Source: Clostridiales bacterium (GTDB lineage: Bacteria; Bacillota; Clostridia; Saccharofermentanales; Saccharofermentanaceae). Taken from it: a stretch of DNA of 64,000 nt. The stretch is from contig JAFZWA010000028.1 of the NCBI GenBank assembly GCA_017617525.1, positions 1-64,000 on the forward strand, written 5' to 3'. Made by a program: the position numbers and the translations under genes. The notes under the pieces were generated by a model. It did not search any database. It saw only the letters and a program-made list of their open reading frames with translations, and was not told the DNA's origin. Shown here one piece after another: positions 37,020 to 45,263 of this stretch (position 1 is its first letter; every line of letters starts with the position of its first letter).

Positions 37020-38588
37020 TTACGGGATATCTCTTTTTACAAATCCGTCGTAAGCGGTCAGAAGAAGGATGAATACCAGCACCGCCAGGTAGATCAAAGA
37101 GAAGCGAAGAGACAGGGTGTTGCCGCTTCCGATACCGAAAAGACCAGCATCTCCGGCATCTAAGTATCCGCTTAAGTCGAAATACGGGAAAATCTTTCCG
37201 GCCAGATCCATGTTGGAAAATGGCAGGAAATCGATCCATCTTTCATGTCCGAAGATTTCTTCAATGATGGCAAAAGAACTGTTACAGAATACAAGTCCCG
37301 TCGAGACACCGACGGCGATACCTGTGTTTCTGGTAAAGCACGAGATTGTAAATGCTCCGAGAAGATAAACAAACAGCGAAATGTTATCCGCAAGGAAGAA
37401 CAGAAACGAGAACAGAAGGTTCGGCATGGTCATAACTGAACCGCCGGAACAGTAATAGTAAGGCGGAAGAGAAGACGGACCCATGCAAAGAGCCGTGGAG
37501 AGCGTAGTGATCAAAGTAATGATAATGCTTCCAGCGAGTACCCAGGTAACCAGCGCGAGGAGCTTGGAAGTGAAGATCTTCCAGCGCTTGACCGGCGCGA
37601 TGATCAGGGATTTGATCGAACCCGTGGCCATTTCCTGGGAAATGCTGCTTCCGGCGATGATGATCAGAAGGATAACGAGGATGAAACGCGAAGCCTTCTG
37701 CGCGACCTGTCTGACAGTGGTCGCGTTGGAAACTTTTTCAGTGACCAGACAGTTGTGATCGATCTGATACTCCAGGATCTTTACTCGGCTTTCGATCTGG
37801 GTCCTGCGACTTTCCGTCAGCGGTACATAGGTTCCGTCAACATTGTCGACACCCATGGCAAGGTTGTTTTTGTATTCGTTACAGCGAAGGATGGCCTCGA
37901 TAATTTCCGTTGTTTCGCGCTCGCTGAGTTTTCCCTCCGGATCCAGTTCGACCACTTTCTCAAGCGAGGAAAGTATGTTGCTTCCGATATTCGTATCATC
38001 CGAGAGCTTCAGATATTTCAAGTATGCAGCATAGTCGTGATAGAAGAAGGCTTCTTTAGCAAGATCGAGCTGCTGTGTGGTGCGTACATAATTGTAATAC
38101 CATTCATTGGTTCTGGTTCGGAAGGATTCCATATTCAGAACGCAGAGTTGTTCAAAAGCCATCCGGTATGCGTAGAACGCATTAGCCGACAGATATGTTT
38201 CGGTGATCGGATACGCGTCAAAGTCATAGTTAGCGAGGATCGCGTTATAACAGCAGAGCTGTTCGTATTGGTAGAACTGATCTTCGCTCAGATTCAGCTT
38301 TGTCGCGAAAACTTCGACCGTCTGATTATCTACGGTAAAACGCAGAGTTTCGTGGTCCACATATCTGTTCGGATCTCCGAGAGCGCTTTTCGCGCTGTCT
38401 CGCTCTTTGGTGATTTCTGTCTTCCCAAACTCGGAATAGTCACTGCCGGACTCTTCGGGAATGAGGCTTTTCAGAAGAAACGGCATGCAAAACGAGGTCA
38501 GGATCATCAGGATAACGAGGATCCAGACAAGCATCTTGTGCGAAAGTTTGACCATTTCGTTATGGTATAGTGCCGCAAGCTTACTCAA
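37020..38588 (-). CDS. ABC-2 type transporter permease with large extracellular domain
   Basis: 522 residues from a TTG at 38588 that lies 8 bases from GGAGG and overlaps the ATPase stop; an ATG 11 codons later is the alternative. One N-terminal helix is followed by a ~270-residue extracytoplasmic helical domain, then five or more helices near the C-terminus (starting ILVILLIIIAGSSISQEMATGSIKSLIIAPVKRWK, the typical ABC-2 block). It works with the ATPase encoded just upstream. The substrate is unknown; such pairs often export peptides or bacteriocin-like compounds. Confidence 0.8.
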   Translation of the reverse strand: MSKLAALYHNEMVKLSHKMLVWILVILMILTSFCMPFLLKSLIPEESGSDYSEFGKTEITKERDSAKSALGDPNRYVDHETLRFTVDNQTVEVFATKLNLSEDQFYQYEQLCCYNAILANYDFDAYPITETYLSANAFYAYRMAFEQLCVLNMESFRTRTNEWYYNYVRTTQQLDLAKEAFFYHDYAAYLKYLKLSDDTNIGSNILSSLEKVVELDPEGKLSERETTEIIEAILRCNEYKNNLAMGVDNVDGTYVPLTESRRTQIESRVKILEYQIDHNCLVTEKVSNATTVRQVAQKASRFILVILLIIIAGSSISQEMATGSIKSLIIAPVKRWKIFTSKLLALVTWVLAGSIIITLITTLSTALCMGPSSLPPYYYCSGGSVMTMPNLLFSFLFFLADNISLFVYLLGAFTISCFTRNTGIAVGVSTGLVFCNSSFAIIEEIFGHERWIDFLPFSNMDLAGKIFPYFDLSGYLDAGDAGLFGIGSGNTLSLRFSLIYLAVLVFILLLTAYDGFVKRDIP

Positions 38589-39522
38589 TGTGGATACCTC
38601 CGCCTGTGATCTCAAGGAATGCTTCTTCAAGGGAGGATTCCAGCTTCTGAACACCGAGGATGTCCGATCCGGAAGAAACAAGCGTGCGGACGCATTCGTT
38701 GATCTGCTCTTCCTCGATCTCAATATCCAATGTGTCATCGTTTACATTCGTGATCTTGTTGTCGTACTTCTCGGAAAGTATCTCTTTTGCCTTCGCGGGA
38801 TTCGATGTCTTGATACGGTAGACGGAAGCGCTCTGTGCCTGGTTGACAAAGTCATCGATCGAACAGATCTGCAGGAGCTTTCCGTGGTTGATGATACCGA
38901 TGCGGTCGCACATGACCTGGATCTCACTTAAAAGGTGAGAAGAGACCATGACGGCGACACCTTCTTCGTGGGCGCAGTGCGTCAGGACATCACGCAGCAG
39001 ATGAATGCCCGCGGGATCAAGTCCGTTTGTCGGTTCATCAAGGATCAGTACTTTCGGACGGTGAAGGAGTGCCTGTGCCAGGCCGATACGCTGTTTCATG
39101 CCAAGTGAGTACTTTTTGATCGGTTCATCGGCACGGTCGGTAAGACCCACAAGTTCCAAAACCTCGTCGATACGTTCCTTGGTAACGCCGTCGTGGAGAC
39201 GCGCGTACATCTGAAGGTTCAATCGCGCGGATAAAGAGTTATACATTTCCGGGTTTTCGACGATGCCGCCGATCGAAGACATGGCAGCTTCGTAATGTGT
39301 CTTTCTGTTATAGCCGTTGATGATGATCGTGCCTTCGTCCGGACGGAAGAAACCCATGACCATTTTGATGATCGTCGTCTTACCCGCGCCGTTCGGGCCG
39401 AGAAAACCGAAGACCTCTCCGGGGAAAAGATCGAAAGAGACGTTGTCAACGGCTTTCTTTTTGCCGAATGTCTTCGTCACGTTCATTATCTGAAGAGCTG
39501 GTTGTTTCTCTTGTTCGGACAT
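38581..39522 (-). CDS. ABC transporter ATP-binding protein
   Basis: 313 residues with GAAGGAG upstream. Walker A GPNGAGKTT, Q-loop, signature YSLGMKQRIGLAQAL, Walker B VLILDEPTNGLDP and the H-switch VSSHLLSEIQ are all present, followed by a DUF4162-like C-terminal part. It powers the ABC-2 permease that overlaps its end. Confidence 0.95.
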   Translation of the reverse strand: MSEQEKQPALQIMNVTKTFGKKKAVDNVSFDLFPGEVFGFLGPNGAGKTTIIKMVMGFFRPDEGTIIINGYNRKTHYEAAMSSIGGIVENPEMYNSLSARLNLQMYARLHDGVTKERIDEVLELVGLTDRADEPIKKYSLGMKQRIGLAQALLHRPKVLILDEPTNGLDPAGIHLLRDVLTHCAHEEGVAVMVSSHLLSEIQVMCDRIGIINHGKLLQICSIDDFVNQAQSASVYRIKTSNPAKAKEILSEKYDNKITNVNDDTLDIEIEEEQINECVRTLVSSGSDILGVQKLESSLEEAFLEITGGGIHIE

Positions 39523-39548
39523 TACGTTCTCCTTCGATTCCTTTCGTT

Positions 39549-40121
39549 TTATTGTTCAATGTTCATCACATTGCTTGTGACGCTTACCAGTTTCCATTCG
39601 CCATCCTGCTTCAAGAACGTGAGAGTTTCGTCAGATGTAAATACCTCTGAAAGCATGGTCTCGTCTTCCTTCTTGTATTCCATTGTGGTCTGTGTGTTCA
39701 CAACGACTGTGGCTGAACCGTTATAGATCTCTTCGATGTCGACCTTTAATGGCTTTCTTACACAGTTGACGGGGCAGATCTGATTCTCTCTGGTCGTCGC
39801 GAAAAAACTGAAGTAGTATTTGATCTGCATATCTCGTACGGCATCATTTTCGCAATAGTAGGAAGATACAGGTTCGAGCTGAGCGGACATCGAAGAAGAA
39901 AGCTCATCCTCGGTGAATTCTTCCTGTGCCCAGAAGTCAAGATCGGAAGGGCAGATAAAGTAGACGGAAGAATCGGAGATAAACTGTTCGGAGATCTCTT
40001 TGACGACTTTCTTGTCTTTTTTGATCTCGGCAGCGTAGATAATAAGATAGACGGATACGGCCAGCACCGCTAATGCCAGCAGCAATAACCCGCGATTTAC
40101 CTGTTGCCACCACTTCTTCAT
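39549..40121 (-). CDS. Membrane-anchored extracytoplasmic protein of the ABC operon, unknown function
   Basis: 190 residues. A single N-terminal helix (about 10-32) is followed by a soluble domain with several cysteines (YFICPSD, YYCEND, ICPVNC) that could form disulfides outside the cell. The C-terminal part has a NTF2-like strand pattern (TVVVNTQTTMEYKKEDETMLSEVFTSDETLTFLKQDGEWKLVSV). It lies 26 bases upstream of the ATPase gene on the same strand and is probably an accessory protein of the transporter. Confidence 0.65.
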   Translation of the reverse strand: MKKWWQQVNRGLLLLALAVLAVSVYLIIYAAEIKKDKKVVKEISEQFISDSSVYFICPSDLDFWAQEEFTEDELSSSMSAQLEPVSSYYCENDAVRDMQIKYYFSFFATTRENQICPVNCVRKPLKVDIEEIYNGSATVVVNTQTTMEYKKEDETMLSEVFTSDETLTFLKQDGEWKLVSVTSNVMNIEQ

Positions 40122-40310
40122 GAAATTCCTCCGTGAATCGATAAAATCATTCTATCATAAGAGTTCTAAAGAATAAGTGACTTGCGTGTCATTTGATCTT
40201 CCCGGGACGGAAACTCTGTAATTTATTTGCAATGTGTTGTAACCGAAACGTAACGCTTTGTGCAATGTGTACAAATATGTAGTTTGTTTCGTTCGTTTCG
40301 TGCTAAAATG

Positions 40311-40338
40311 TTGACAACAAATGAAAAGATGTTATACT
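40311..40338 (+). promoter_or_regulatory. Near-consensus promoter of the large noncoding RNA
   Basis: TTGACA (40311-40316), a 16-base spacer and TATACT (40333-40338) form one of the best vegetative promoters in the window. The expected start falls at about 40345, exactly where the 5' pairing arm of the RNA begins. No start codon with a ribosome site follows. Confidence 0.85.
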
Positions 40339-40344
40339 GAAAAT

Positions 40345-40997
40345 AGCTCCAGGGAATGCGGGTTCACACCGAGTCCTAGTCGGAGAGCCGCCACTTGCGG
40401 ATGCACAAGGCGAGGTTGGAAAAAACAGAAAGACCATAGGGTGGTCAGGAAACGAAGAATGAACTGCCGGAGATCGAATCCTGTGAGGTTTGATGGCAAG
40501 GGAATTCGGAGCCGTTAGAGCCATAGCAGAAAGAAGTGGAAAGCGGACAGCGATTGACGGTACGCGATGGCGGACACAAGTCGCAGGTCAGGTCGGAGAC
40601 CATGGTTTCGGAAGCGGATCGAGATCGTTACGGGCGGTCAGGTCGCGAGGGGACCAAAAGAAATGACAGGAGACGGGTCGTTGCCGAGTAGGTTGCCGGG
40701 CCGGTTCGGAAAGGTGCAGTGGCACGGGGTCATTGCCAGTTGGACGGATCGCTGAGGGTAACGGAAGGAAGACCGCTGATACGACATCATTTCGGATCGG
40801 ACCGGTTGGAAAGGTGCTTCTGATGAGGTATCGAGTAATTCCGGAAAGAGTGGAATCGACAGGATTGGGAAGGTTCGCAGATAATATAGGGCGACCGAAG
40901 GATACGGATGGAAGGTTGGTTCGCTGGAGCTTTTATTTGTCCTCATTTTCACGTGCAACGGAGATCCTGATGGGTCTCCGTTTTACTATGTTTTTTT
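40345..40997 (+). ncRNA. Large structured noncoding RNA, about 590 nt plus terminator, family unassigned
   Basis: No credible gene fits here on either strand. The first eight bases of the predicted transcript, AGCTCCAG (40345-40352), are exactly complementary to CTGGAGCT (40924-40931), closing the molecule into a 587-nt domain; GAA/TTC may extend it. Internal hairpins include CCGC/GCGG (40388-40400), GACCA/TGGTC (40432-40446), TGCC...GGCA with an inner 8-bp stem (40465-40498), GGTC/GACC (40591-40601), GGTC/GACC (40641-40655) and GGCA/TGCC (40721-40737). Two internal motifs are duplicated: GGTCAGGTCG (40586 and 40636, 50 nt apart) and CCGGTT(C)GGAAAGGTGC (40701 and 40802). The strand is very purine-rich, rich in GGAAA and GAA runs as in loops of ornate RNAs. 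Length and end-to-end pairing are like ROOL, OLE or GOLLD RNAs. It does not show RNase P, tmRNA or SRP RNA signatures. The downstream gene is convergent, so it is not a leader. Confidence 0.78.
40957..40997 (+). terminator. Terminator of the large noncoding RNA
   Basis: AACGGAGATCC and GGGTCTCCGTT form an 11-pair stem (one G-T pair) with a TGAT loop, followed by TTTACTATG and seven T. The last T residues overlap the stop codon of the convergent hpt gene. Confidence 0.9.
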
Positions 40998-41523
40998 AGT
41001 GTTCGAGTTCCGCGATGAAGGGAAGATTTCTGCCGTATTCGCCTGAATCCATTCCATATCCGATGAGCCAGGAGCGGTCGACCTCAAAGCCGTAATACTT
41101 TACGGGAAGATCGATGAGCTGGCGCTCGGGATTATATAGCAGCGTGCAGACCTCAATAGAAGAGGGCTTTCTGGCCTCCAGTGTCTGAAGAAGGTAGGCT
41201 GTCGTAAGACCTGTTCGGATGATGTCTTCGACGACGATGACATGTTTCCCCGTGATGTTGATGTCCACATCTTTGGTGATACGTACGATACCGGTGCTTT
41301 TCGTCATGTCCGGAATATTGCCGATGGCGATCATATCCAGTTGCAGGGGAATATCGATGGCTCTCGCCAGGTCGGTAAAGAAGAAGAGCGAGCCTTTCAG
41401 TACACCCAGGATGACAAGTTCTTTTCCCGCATAATCCTTACTGATCTGCTTGCCGAGTTCGTCGACTCTGGCGAGGATCTGTTCGTTATTAAAGAGGACC
41501 TTCTTATAACGGATCTCTTCCAT
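40996..41523 (-). CDS. hpt: Hypoxanthine phosphoribosyltransferase
   Basis: 175 residues with GGAGG upstream. The PRPP-binding loop reads VIVVEDIIRTGLTT (Arg where many have Asp) and is preceded by VLKGSLFFFTDLARAI and followed by KYYGFEVDRSWLIGYGMD, all family blocks. The enzyme salvages hypoxanthine or guanine with PRPP. It lies 3 bases after the kinase-nuclease-like gene and belongs to the same minus-strand operon. Confidence 0.95.
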   Translation of the reverse strand: MEEIRYKKVLFNNEQILARVDELGKQISKDYAGKELVILGVLKGSLFFFTDLARAIDIPLQLDMIAIGNIPDMTKSTGIVRITKDVDINITGKHVIVVEDIIRTGLTTAYLLQTLEARKPSSIEVCTLLYNPERQLIDLPVKYYGFEVDRSWLIGYGMDSGEYGRNLPFIAELEH

Positions 41524-41526
41524 ATG

Positions 41527-42486
41527 TCATTCCTCCTGCTCGTTTCCCGGATCCGGTGAACCGAAGGCTTTCAGGCGCTCGGCCAGTTCAAGAAAGTCTT
41601 TCTTGTATACGATCTTGATGGAGATTCCGGGATACAGTTCTTTTACTTTCTTAAGTTTCCTGTTCTTCTTCGTAACGTACTTCTGATTCATCGTTGTCAG
41701 TTCCAGATACGTGTCGAATCTCGTCAGATAGAAGTCAGGACTGAATGCCAAAGTGACATTTCCTTCGCTGTCCCATTCGACAGGGAAGGTCTTCGGCTCA
41801 TATTTCCAGTCGATGTGATACATGTCGAGGATCTTGGCAAACTCTGCCTCGGAGGCATTTTTGAATACCGGACGGTCAGTCTGGTGATCGATCGCGCCTT
41901 CGTTCTTCGTCTCGGAAGTGATGCGTACGCGAAGCTCATGCTCGCGGAAAGCGGCCAGGATCGCGGCGACGCATTCGTCTACGGACATATAGGATGTGTT
42001 CAGGACCAGATGGTATAAAGAGACATCCGTGGAGTCTTTTCCGAAAACATGGGAAACGAAACGCTTGTGCTTTCTGTCCGTGGATGAAAGAAGCTCGGAA
42101 GCGGCTGTTTCCGACAGATGGAACTGCTTCTGGACACGGGAAAGACGCACATCGTCAGACGCGACGATACGGACGTGAATGGCGTTTTCCGAGCCGGAGA
42201 ACAGAAGCTGGGAGCCGAACCCGAGAAGAACGGCGGAGCTTTCTTTTGCCATGGAAAGAAGGGATTCCGAAAGTGTATCTTTAAAGGTCTTTCCGTCTTT
42301 GTACTCAGAAAGGTAGAATTTCGCGCTTTCACCCAGTCTCGTGCGCTGCTCCGGACGGATATCCGGAAAGAAGCGTTCCATGAGAAGGTCACGGGTGATA
42401 AGATCCCAGCCGAGCTTGCTGCTCAATGCGCCGGCGACCTCGTCTCCCAAACTTCCCATCTGTCTTGAGATCGTGATGATCGACAT
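41527..42486 (-). CDS. Cytidylate-kinase-like protein fused to a nuclease-like C-terminal domain
   Basis: 319 residues. The N-terminal ~195 residues resemble the cytidylate kinase-like family (TISRQMGSLGDEVAGALSSKLGWDLITRDLL), with the P-loop replaced by the GSLGDEV form usual in that family, and RFVSHVFGKDSTDVSLYHLVLNT near the end. Residues ~215-319 form a second domain (ILDMYHIDWKYEPKTFPVEW...SPDFYLTRFDTYLELTTMNQKYVTKKNRKLKKVKELYP) with an Asp...Glu-x-Thr...Lys pattern suggestive of the PD-(D/E)XK nuclease fold. That domain is also known to me as a separate small protein beside hpt. The combined role is unknown, perhaps linked to nucleotide salvage. Confidence 0.75.
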   Translation of the reverse strand: MSIITISRQMGSLGDEVAGALSSKLGWDLITRDLLMERFFPDIRPEQRTRLGESAKFYLSEYKDGKTFKDTLSESLLSMAKESSAVLLGFGSQLLFSGSENAIHVRIVASDDVRLSRVQKQFHLSETAASELLSSTDRKHKRFVSHVFGKDSTDVSLYHLVLNTSYMSVDECVAAILAAFREHELRVRITSETKNEGAIDHQTDRPVFKNASEAEFAKILDMYHIDWKYEPKTFPVEWDSEGNVTLAFSPDFYLTRFDTYLELTTMNQKYVTKKNRKLKKVKELYPGISIKIVYKKDFLELAERLKAFGSPDPGNEQEE

Positions 42487-42503
42487 GCGGAAACCGTCTC
42501 CTT

Positions 42504-42884
42504 TCAGTTCTTGCGACGGGTCAGTTTACCAAACTGGTTGACTTCGTACTTTGCGGCAAATGCCGGGTTGATGGCCGCCATCTCTTCGTAGGTAGCGTGG
42601 CCGTTATTTACGTAGTTATAGGCAACGATCGGGTTCGTGTGGATCTGTTTTTGGAAATCTTTCTTGGCCATGGCACCGCCGACCTTCTTTCCGAGGAAGA
42701 AATAGAAGAAGATGGCGAGCGCGATGAGAAGGAATCCGAGAGGAACCATCAGGATGCCGAATTTTACGGTCAGAAAGAAGCAGACGATCGCAGCGAGGCT
42801 CAGGCCGTAGGCGATCAGATCCATAAAGATCGCGAAGAAAGTTGCCTTGTTGGAGTATTCAAAAGAAGTGTAGATAAAGATCAT
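42504..42884 (-). CDS. Two-helix membrane protein, unknown function
   Basis: 126 residues from the ATG at 42884, which follows GGAGG by 5-6 bases; an ATG 30 bases further upstream has no site. Two adjacent hydrophobic helices (about 20-42 and 46-66) are followed by a soluble part of ~60 residues (AKKDFQKQIHTNPIVAYNYVNNGHATYEEMAAINPAFAAKYEVNQFGKLTRRKN). I recognise no family. It is probably the first gene of the operon with the kinase-like fusion and hpt. Confidence 0.7.
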   Translation of the reverse strand: MIFIYTSFEYSNKATFFAIFMDLIAYGLSLAAIVCFFLTVKFGILMVPLGFLLIALAIFFYFFLGKKVGGAMAKKDFQKQIHTNPIVAYNYVNNGHATYEEMAAINPAFAAKYEVNQFGKLTRRKN

Positions 42885-43025
42885 AAAAATACCTCCATGG
42901 ACTACTTCTTTCATTTTATCACAACGCGTCCGAGAGGATAGTAAAAGTAATTGAAATAGTTTTATTTATGTGCGAAAATTCTTCTTGTAAATACGGCAAC
43001 CCGTACGGGGAAAGGGAACAAGAAA

Positions 43026-43469
43026 ATGCTGAGATATTATTTCGTTTATGGCGTAAGATCCTTTAAAAAAGTATATGGTCCGAAGGGACAGGCGCAGGCT
43101 TGCCCGTTCTGCCATAAGGAGTATCAGGAAACGTACGTAAAGTTTAGAAAGTACGGACACCTCGATTACATTCCGCTCATTCCGCTGGGCTCGGATATTT
43201 ACCATTTCTGCCCGGTCTGCTTCTATGGAGATAAGTTTGACAAGCAGGGCAAGAAGGCGGCAAAGGCGATCATCAAGGACGCGACTCCTCCGACGACGCA
43301 CCTGGTTCCGCGCGGAGCTCATCATGTGGCTGAAAAGACATGGGATCTTCTTTTGCAGGATCAGATCACGGGAGAGGTATTCCCGATCAAGACAGGTATG
43401 AAGAAGAGTGACTATAAGAAACTGAAGAAAGACAGATTCTATAAGAAGATTGATGAGTTCGATGCATAA
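43026..43469 (+). CDS. Zinc-ribbon protein, unknown function
   Basis: 147 residues with AAAGGGAAC upstream. CPFC near residue 27 and CPVC near residue 62 make a probable zinc ribbon with a long insert. The C-terminus is Lys-rich (KKSDYKKLKKDRFYKKIDEFDA), so nucleic acid binding is possible. No family is recognised. Its stop overlaps the start region of the serine hydrolase gene. Confidence 0.7.
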   Translation: MLRYYFVYGVRSFKKVYGPKGQAQACPFCHKEYQETYVKFRKYGHLDYIPLIPLGSDIYHFCPVCFYGDKFDKQGKKAAKAIIKDATPPTTHLVPRGAHHVAEKTWDLLLQDQITGEVFPIKTGMKKSDYKKLKKDRFYKKIDEFDA

Positions 43470-44730
43470 TAGAGAAGCAAAACTGAAGAAGATCCTTTCG
43501 GGACTGTTGGCGGTGTCGATCGTACTTATTTGTGCGTGCTCAAAGAGCGAAGAAACGACGAAGAAGACCAGAAAGTCCAGAGCAAGTAAAACGGAAGAGC
43601 CCGTTGCTACGGATATTTCGGAAAAAGAGACTGAGTCGGAATCTGAGACGAGTACCGAGACTACTACGGAAGAATCAGAAACGACGACACAACCCGCGCC
43701 GAGTTCTTTTTCCGCGGATAAAGCGAAGACCTATATGGATTCCATTGATTTCGACGGAGTTGTTCTCGTAACAGAAGGTGACCAGGTCGTCTGGGAATAT
43801 GCTTCCGGAAACGCGGACAGAAAGAACAAAATCCCGAACACCATGGATACGGTATTCGAGTTCGGTTCGATCACGAAACAGTTCACGGCGGTTTGCATCA
43901 TGCAATTAGAAGAAAAGGGACTTCTTTCCACGGATGACAAACTCAGCAAGTACATCCCGGAATATAAGTATGCCGATCAGATCACGATCCACCAGCTCCT
44001 CAACATGACGTCCGGTGTTTCGGACTACCTTTTCAACGGTATGCTGGGATTCTCGTTTGACGAGTTCGACAGCATGACGGTGGATATGCTCTTTGATTTT
44101 GAGAACACGATGACGAAGATCGTGACGACGCCTTTGGCAAAAGACGAGTTCGTCACAAAGCTTTCCGAGTATCCTTTGGATTTCACGCCGGGATCGGAGT
44201 ACGCGTATTCGAATTCGAACTACTATCTTCTCGGTATCATCATCGAAAAACTGAGCGGAATGCCTTATGACGAATATGTTCGTAAGAATATCTTAGAGCC
44301 GCTTAACCTCACAGATCTGTATCCGGATATCGATCATCTGACATCGGACGGACGACTGGATCTTTTCATCATGAGCTTTGATCTTCCGCATCAGGATCCG
44401 ACCATCAGTTACGCGGTCGGAGTAATGACAGGTACCGCGGAAGGTCTTTTCAACTGGGAAAAGTGCGTCATGGACAAGGCGCTCTTAAGTCAGGAAAGCT
44501 GGGATAAGATCCTCGACGGTGGCACTTTCGGATACGGCTACGGCTGGTATATCGAAAACGGCTATATCGAGCATTCCGGCATGACACTCGGCTATAACAC
44601 TAATGTGCGCGTGGCTTCGGAATCTCGAAGAGTTATCGTCGTACTTTCGAATATCCAGCTTCTCGAAGGAAGCCCGGACGAACCGATGGCTTCCGAGGTC
44701 TGCGAGGAACTGTGGAAATACTACGGCTGA
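43453..44730 (+). CDS. Serine hydrolase lipoprotein (beta-lactamase/D-Ala-D-Ala carboxypeptidase family)
   Basis: About 425 residues; the start is uncertain (ATG 43453 or 43462), since the ribosome site is weak and lies in the preceding gene. A signal sequence ends in LICAC (lipobox), followed by a ~60-residue Ser/Thr/Glu-rich spacer. The catalytic domain has SITK (Ser-x-x-Lys), YSN and HSG in place of KTG, the class C beta-lactamase-type triad. It likely acts on cell-wall peptides or small esters at the outer face of the membrane. The stem may span the wall. Confidence 0.85.
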   Translation: MSSMHNREAKLKKILSGLLAVSIVLICACSKSEETTKKTRKSRASKTEEPVATDISEKETESESETSTETTTEESETTTQPAPSSFSADKAKTYMDSIDFDGVVLVTEGDQVVWEYASGNADRKNKIPNTMDTVFEFGSITKQFTAVCIMQLEEKGLLSTDDKLSKYIPEYKYADQITIHQLLNMTSGVSDYLFNGMLGFSFDEFDSMTVDMLFDFENTMTKIVTTPLAKDEFVTKLSEYPLDFTPGSEYAYSNSNYYLLGIIIEKLSGMPYDEYVRKNILEPLNLTDLYPDIDHLTSDGRLDLFIMSFDLPHQDPTISYAVGVMTGTAEGLFNWEKCVMDKALLSQESWDKILDGGTFGYGYGWYIENGYIEHSGMTLGYNTNVRVASESRRVIVVLSNIQLLEGSPDEPMASEVCEELWKYYG

Positions 44731-44758
44731 TCTTCTGACCGGTCTTTTGGAGTGAATC

Positions 44759-45241
44759 ATGAAAAAAGAAAACAAAACCAACGCGATGCGCATCCTGGAT
44801 AAAGAAAAGATCCCGTATGAGCCGTTTTACTATGACTGTGAAGAGTTTATCGACGGCGTTCATATCGCCGATATGCTCGGACAGCCGTATGAGAGTTCTT
44901 TTAAGACATTAGTCATGCAGGGAAAATCGAAGAATTACTTCGTTTTCGTAATCCCGATCGCCGAGGAAGTCGACATGAAAAAAGCGGCGAAAGCGGTCGG
45001 TGAGAAGAACCTCGAGATGGTGCACGTCAAGGACATCATGGCGGTTACGGGATATATCCGCGGCGGCGTTACCTCGATCGGTATGAAGAAAAAGTATCCG
45101 ACCGTGATCGATGAAACGGCGCAGCTTTTCGATAAGATCATTGTCAGCGGAGGTATGCTCGGCACGCAGATCCATCTGGCGCCGGATGACCTGCTGAAAG
45201 CAGTATCGGGCCAATTCGCCGATATTACTCTGGCGCACTGA
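44759..45241 (+). CDS. ybaK: YbaK/EbsC-type Cys-tRNA(Pro) deacylase
   Basis: 160 residues, with TTGGAGTG upstream. The YbaK pattern is clear: TNAMRILDKEKIPYEPFYYD, SFKTLVMQGKSKNYFVFVIP, and VTGYIRGGVTSIGMKKKYPTVIDE with the conserved GG near the active site. The enzyme clears cysteine wrongly attached to tRNA-Pro. It is placed 28 bases after the serine hydrolase gene. Confidence 0.92.
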   Translation: MKKENKTNAMRILDKEKIPYEPFYYDCEEFIDGVHIADMLGQPYESSFKTLVMQGKSKNYFVFVIPIAEEVDMKKAAKAVGEKNLEMVHVKDIMAVTGYIRGGVTSIGMKKKYPTVIDETAQLFDKIIVSGGMLGTQIHLAPDDLLKAVSGQFADITLAH

Positions 45242-45263
45242 TCCCGATACAAAGAAATATCGA

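Noticed and set aside
40321-40980. Several short open frames on both strands inside the large RNA
   Set aside because: All are under about 110 codons, Arg/Ser-rich, without ribosome sites, and broken relative to one another; none explains the end pairing or terminator.
40345-40997. RNase P RNA, tmRNA or SRP RNA
   Set aside because: The GAGGAAAGTCC-type and ACAGAA...GGCTTA blocks of RNase P, the tagged frame and CCA end of tmRNA, and the SRP Alu and GGAA tetraloop arrangement were looked for on both strands and not found.
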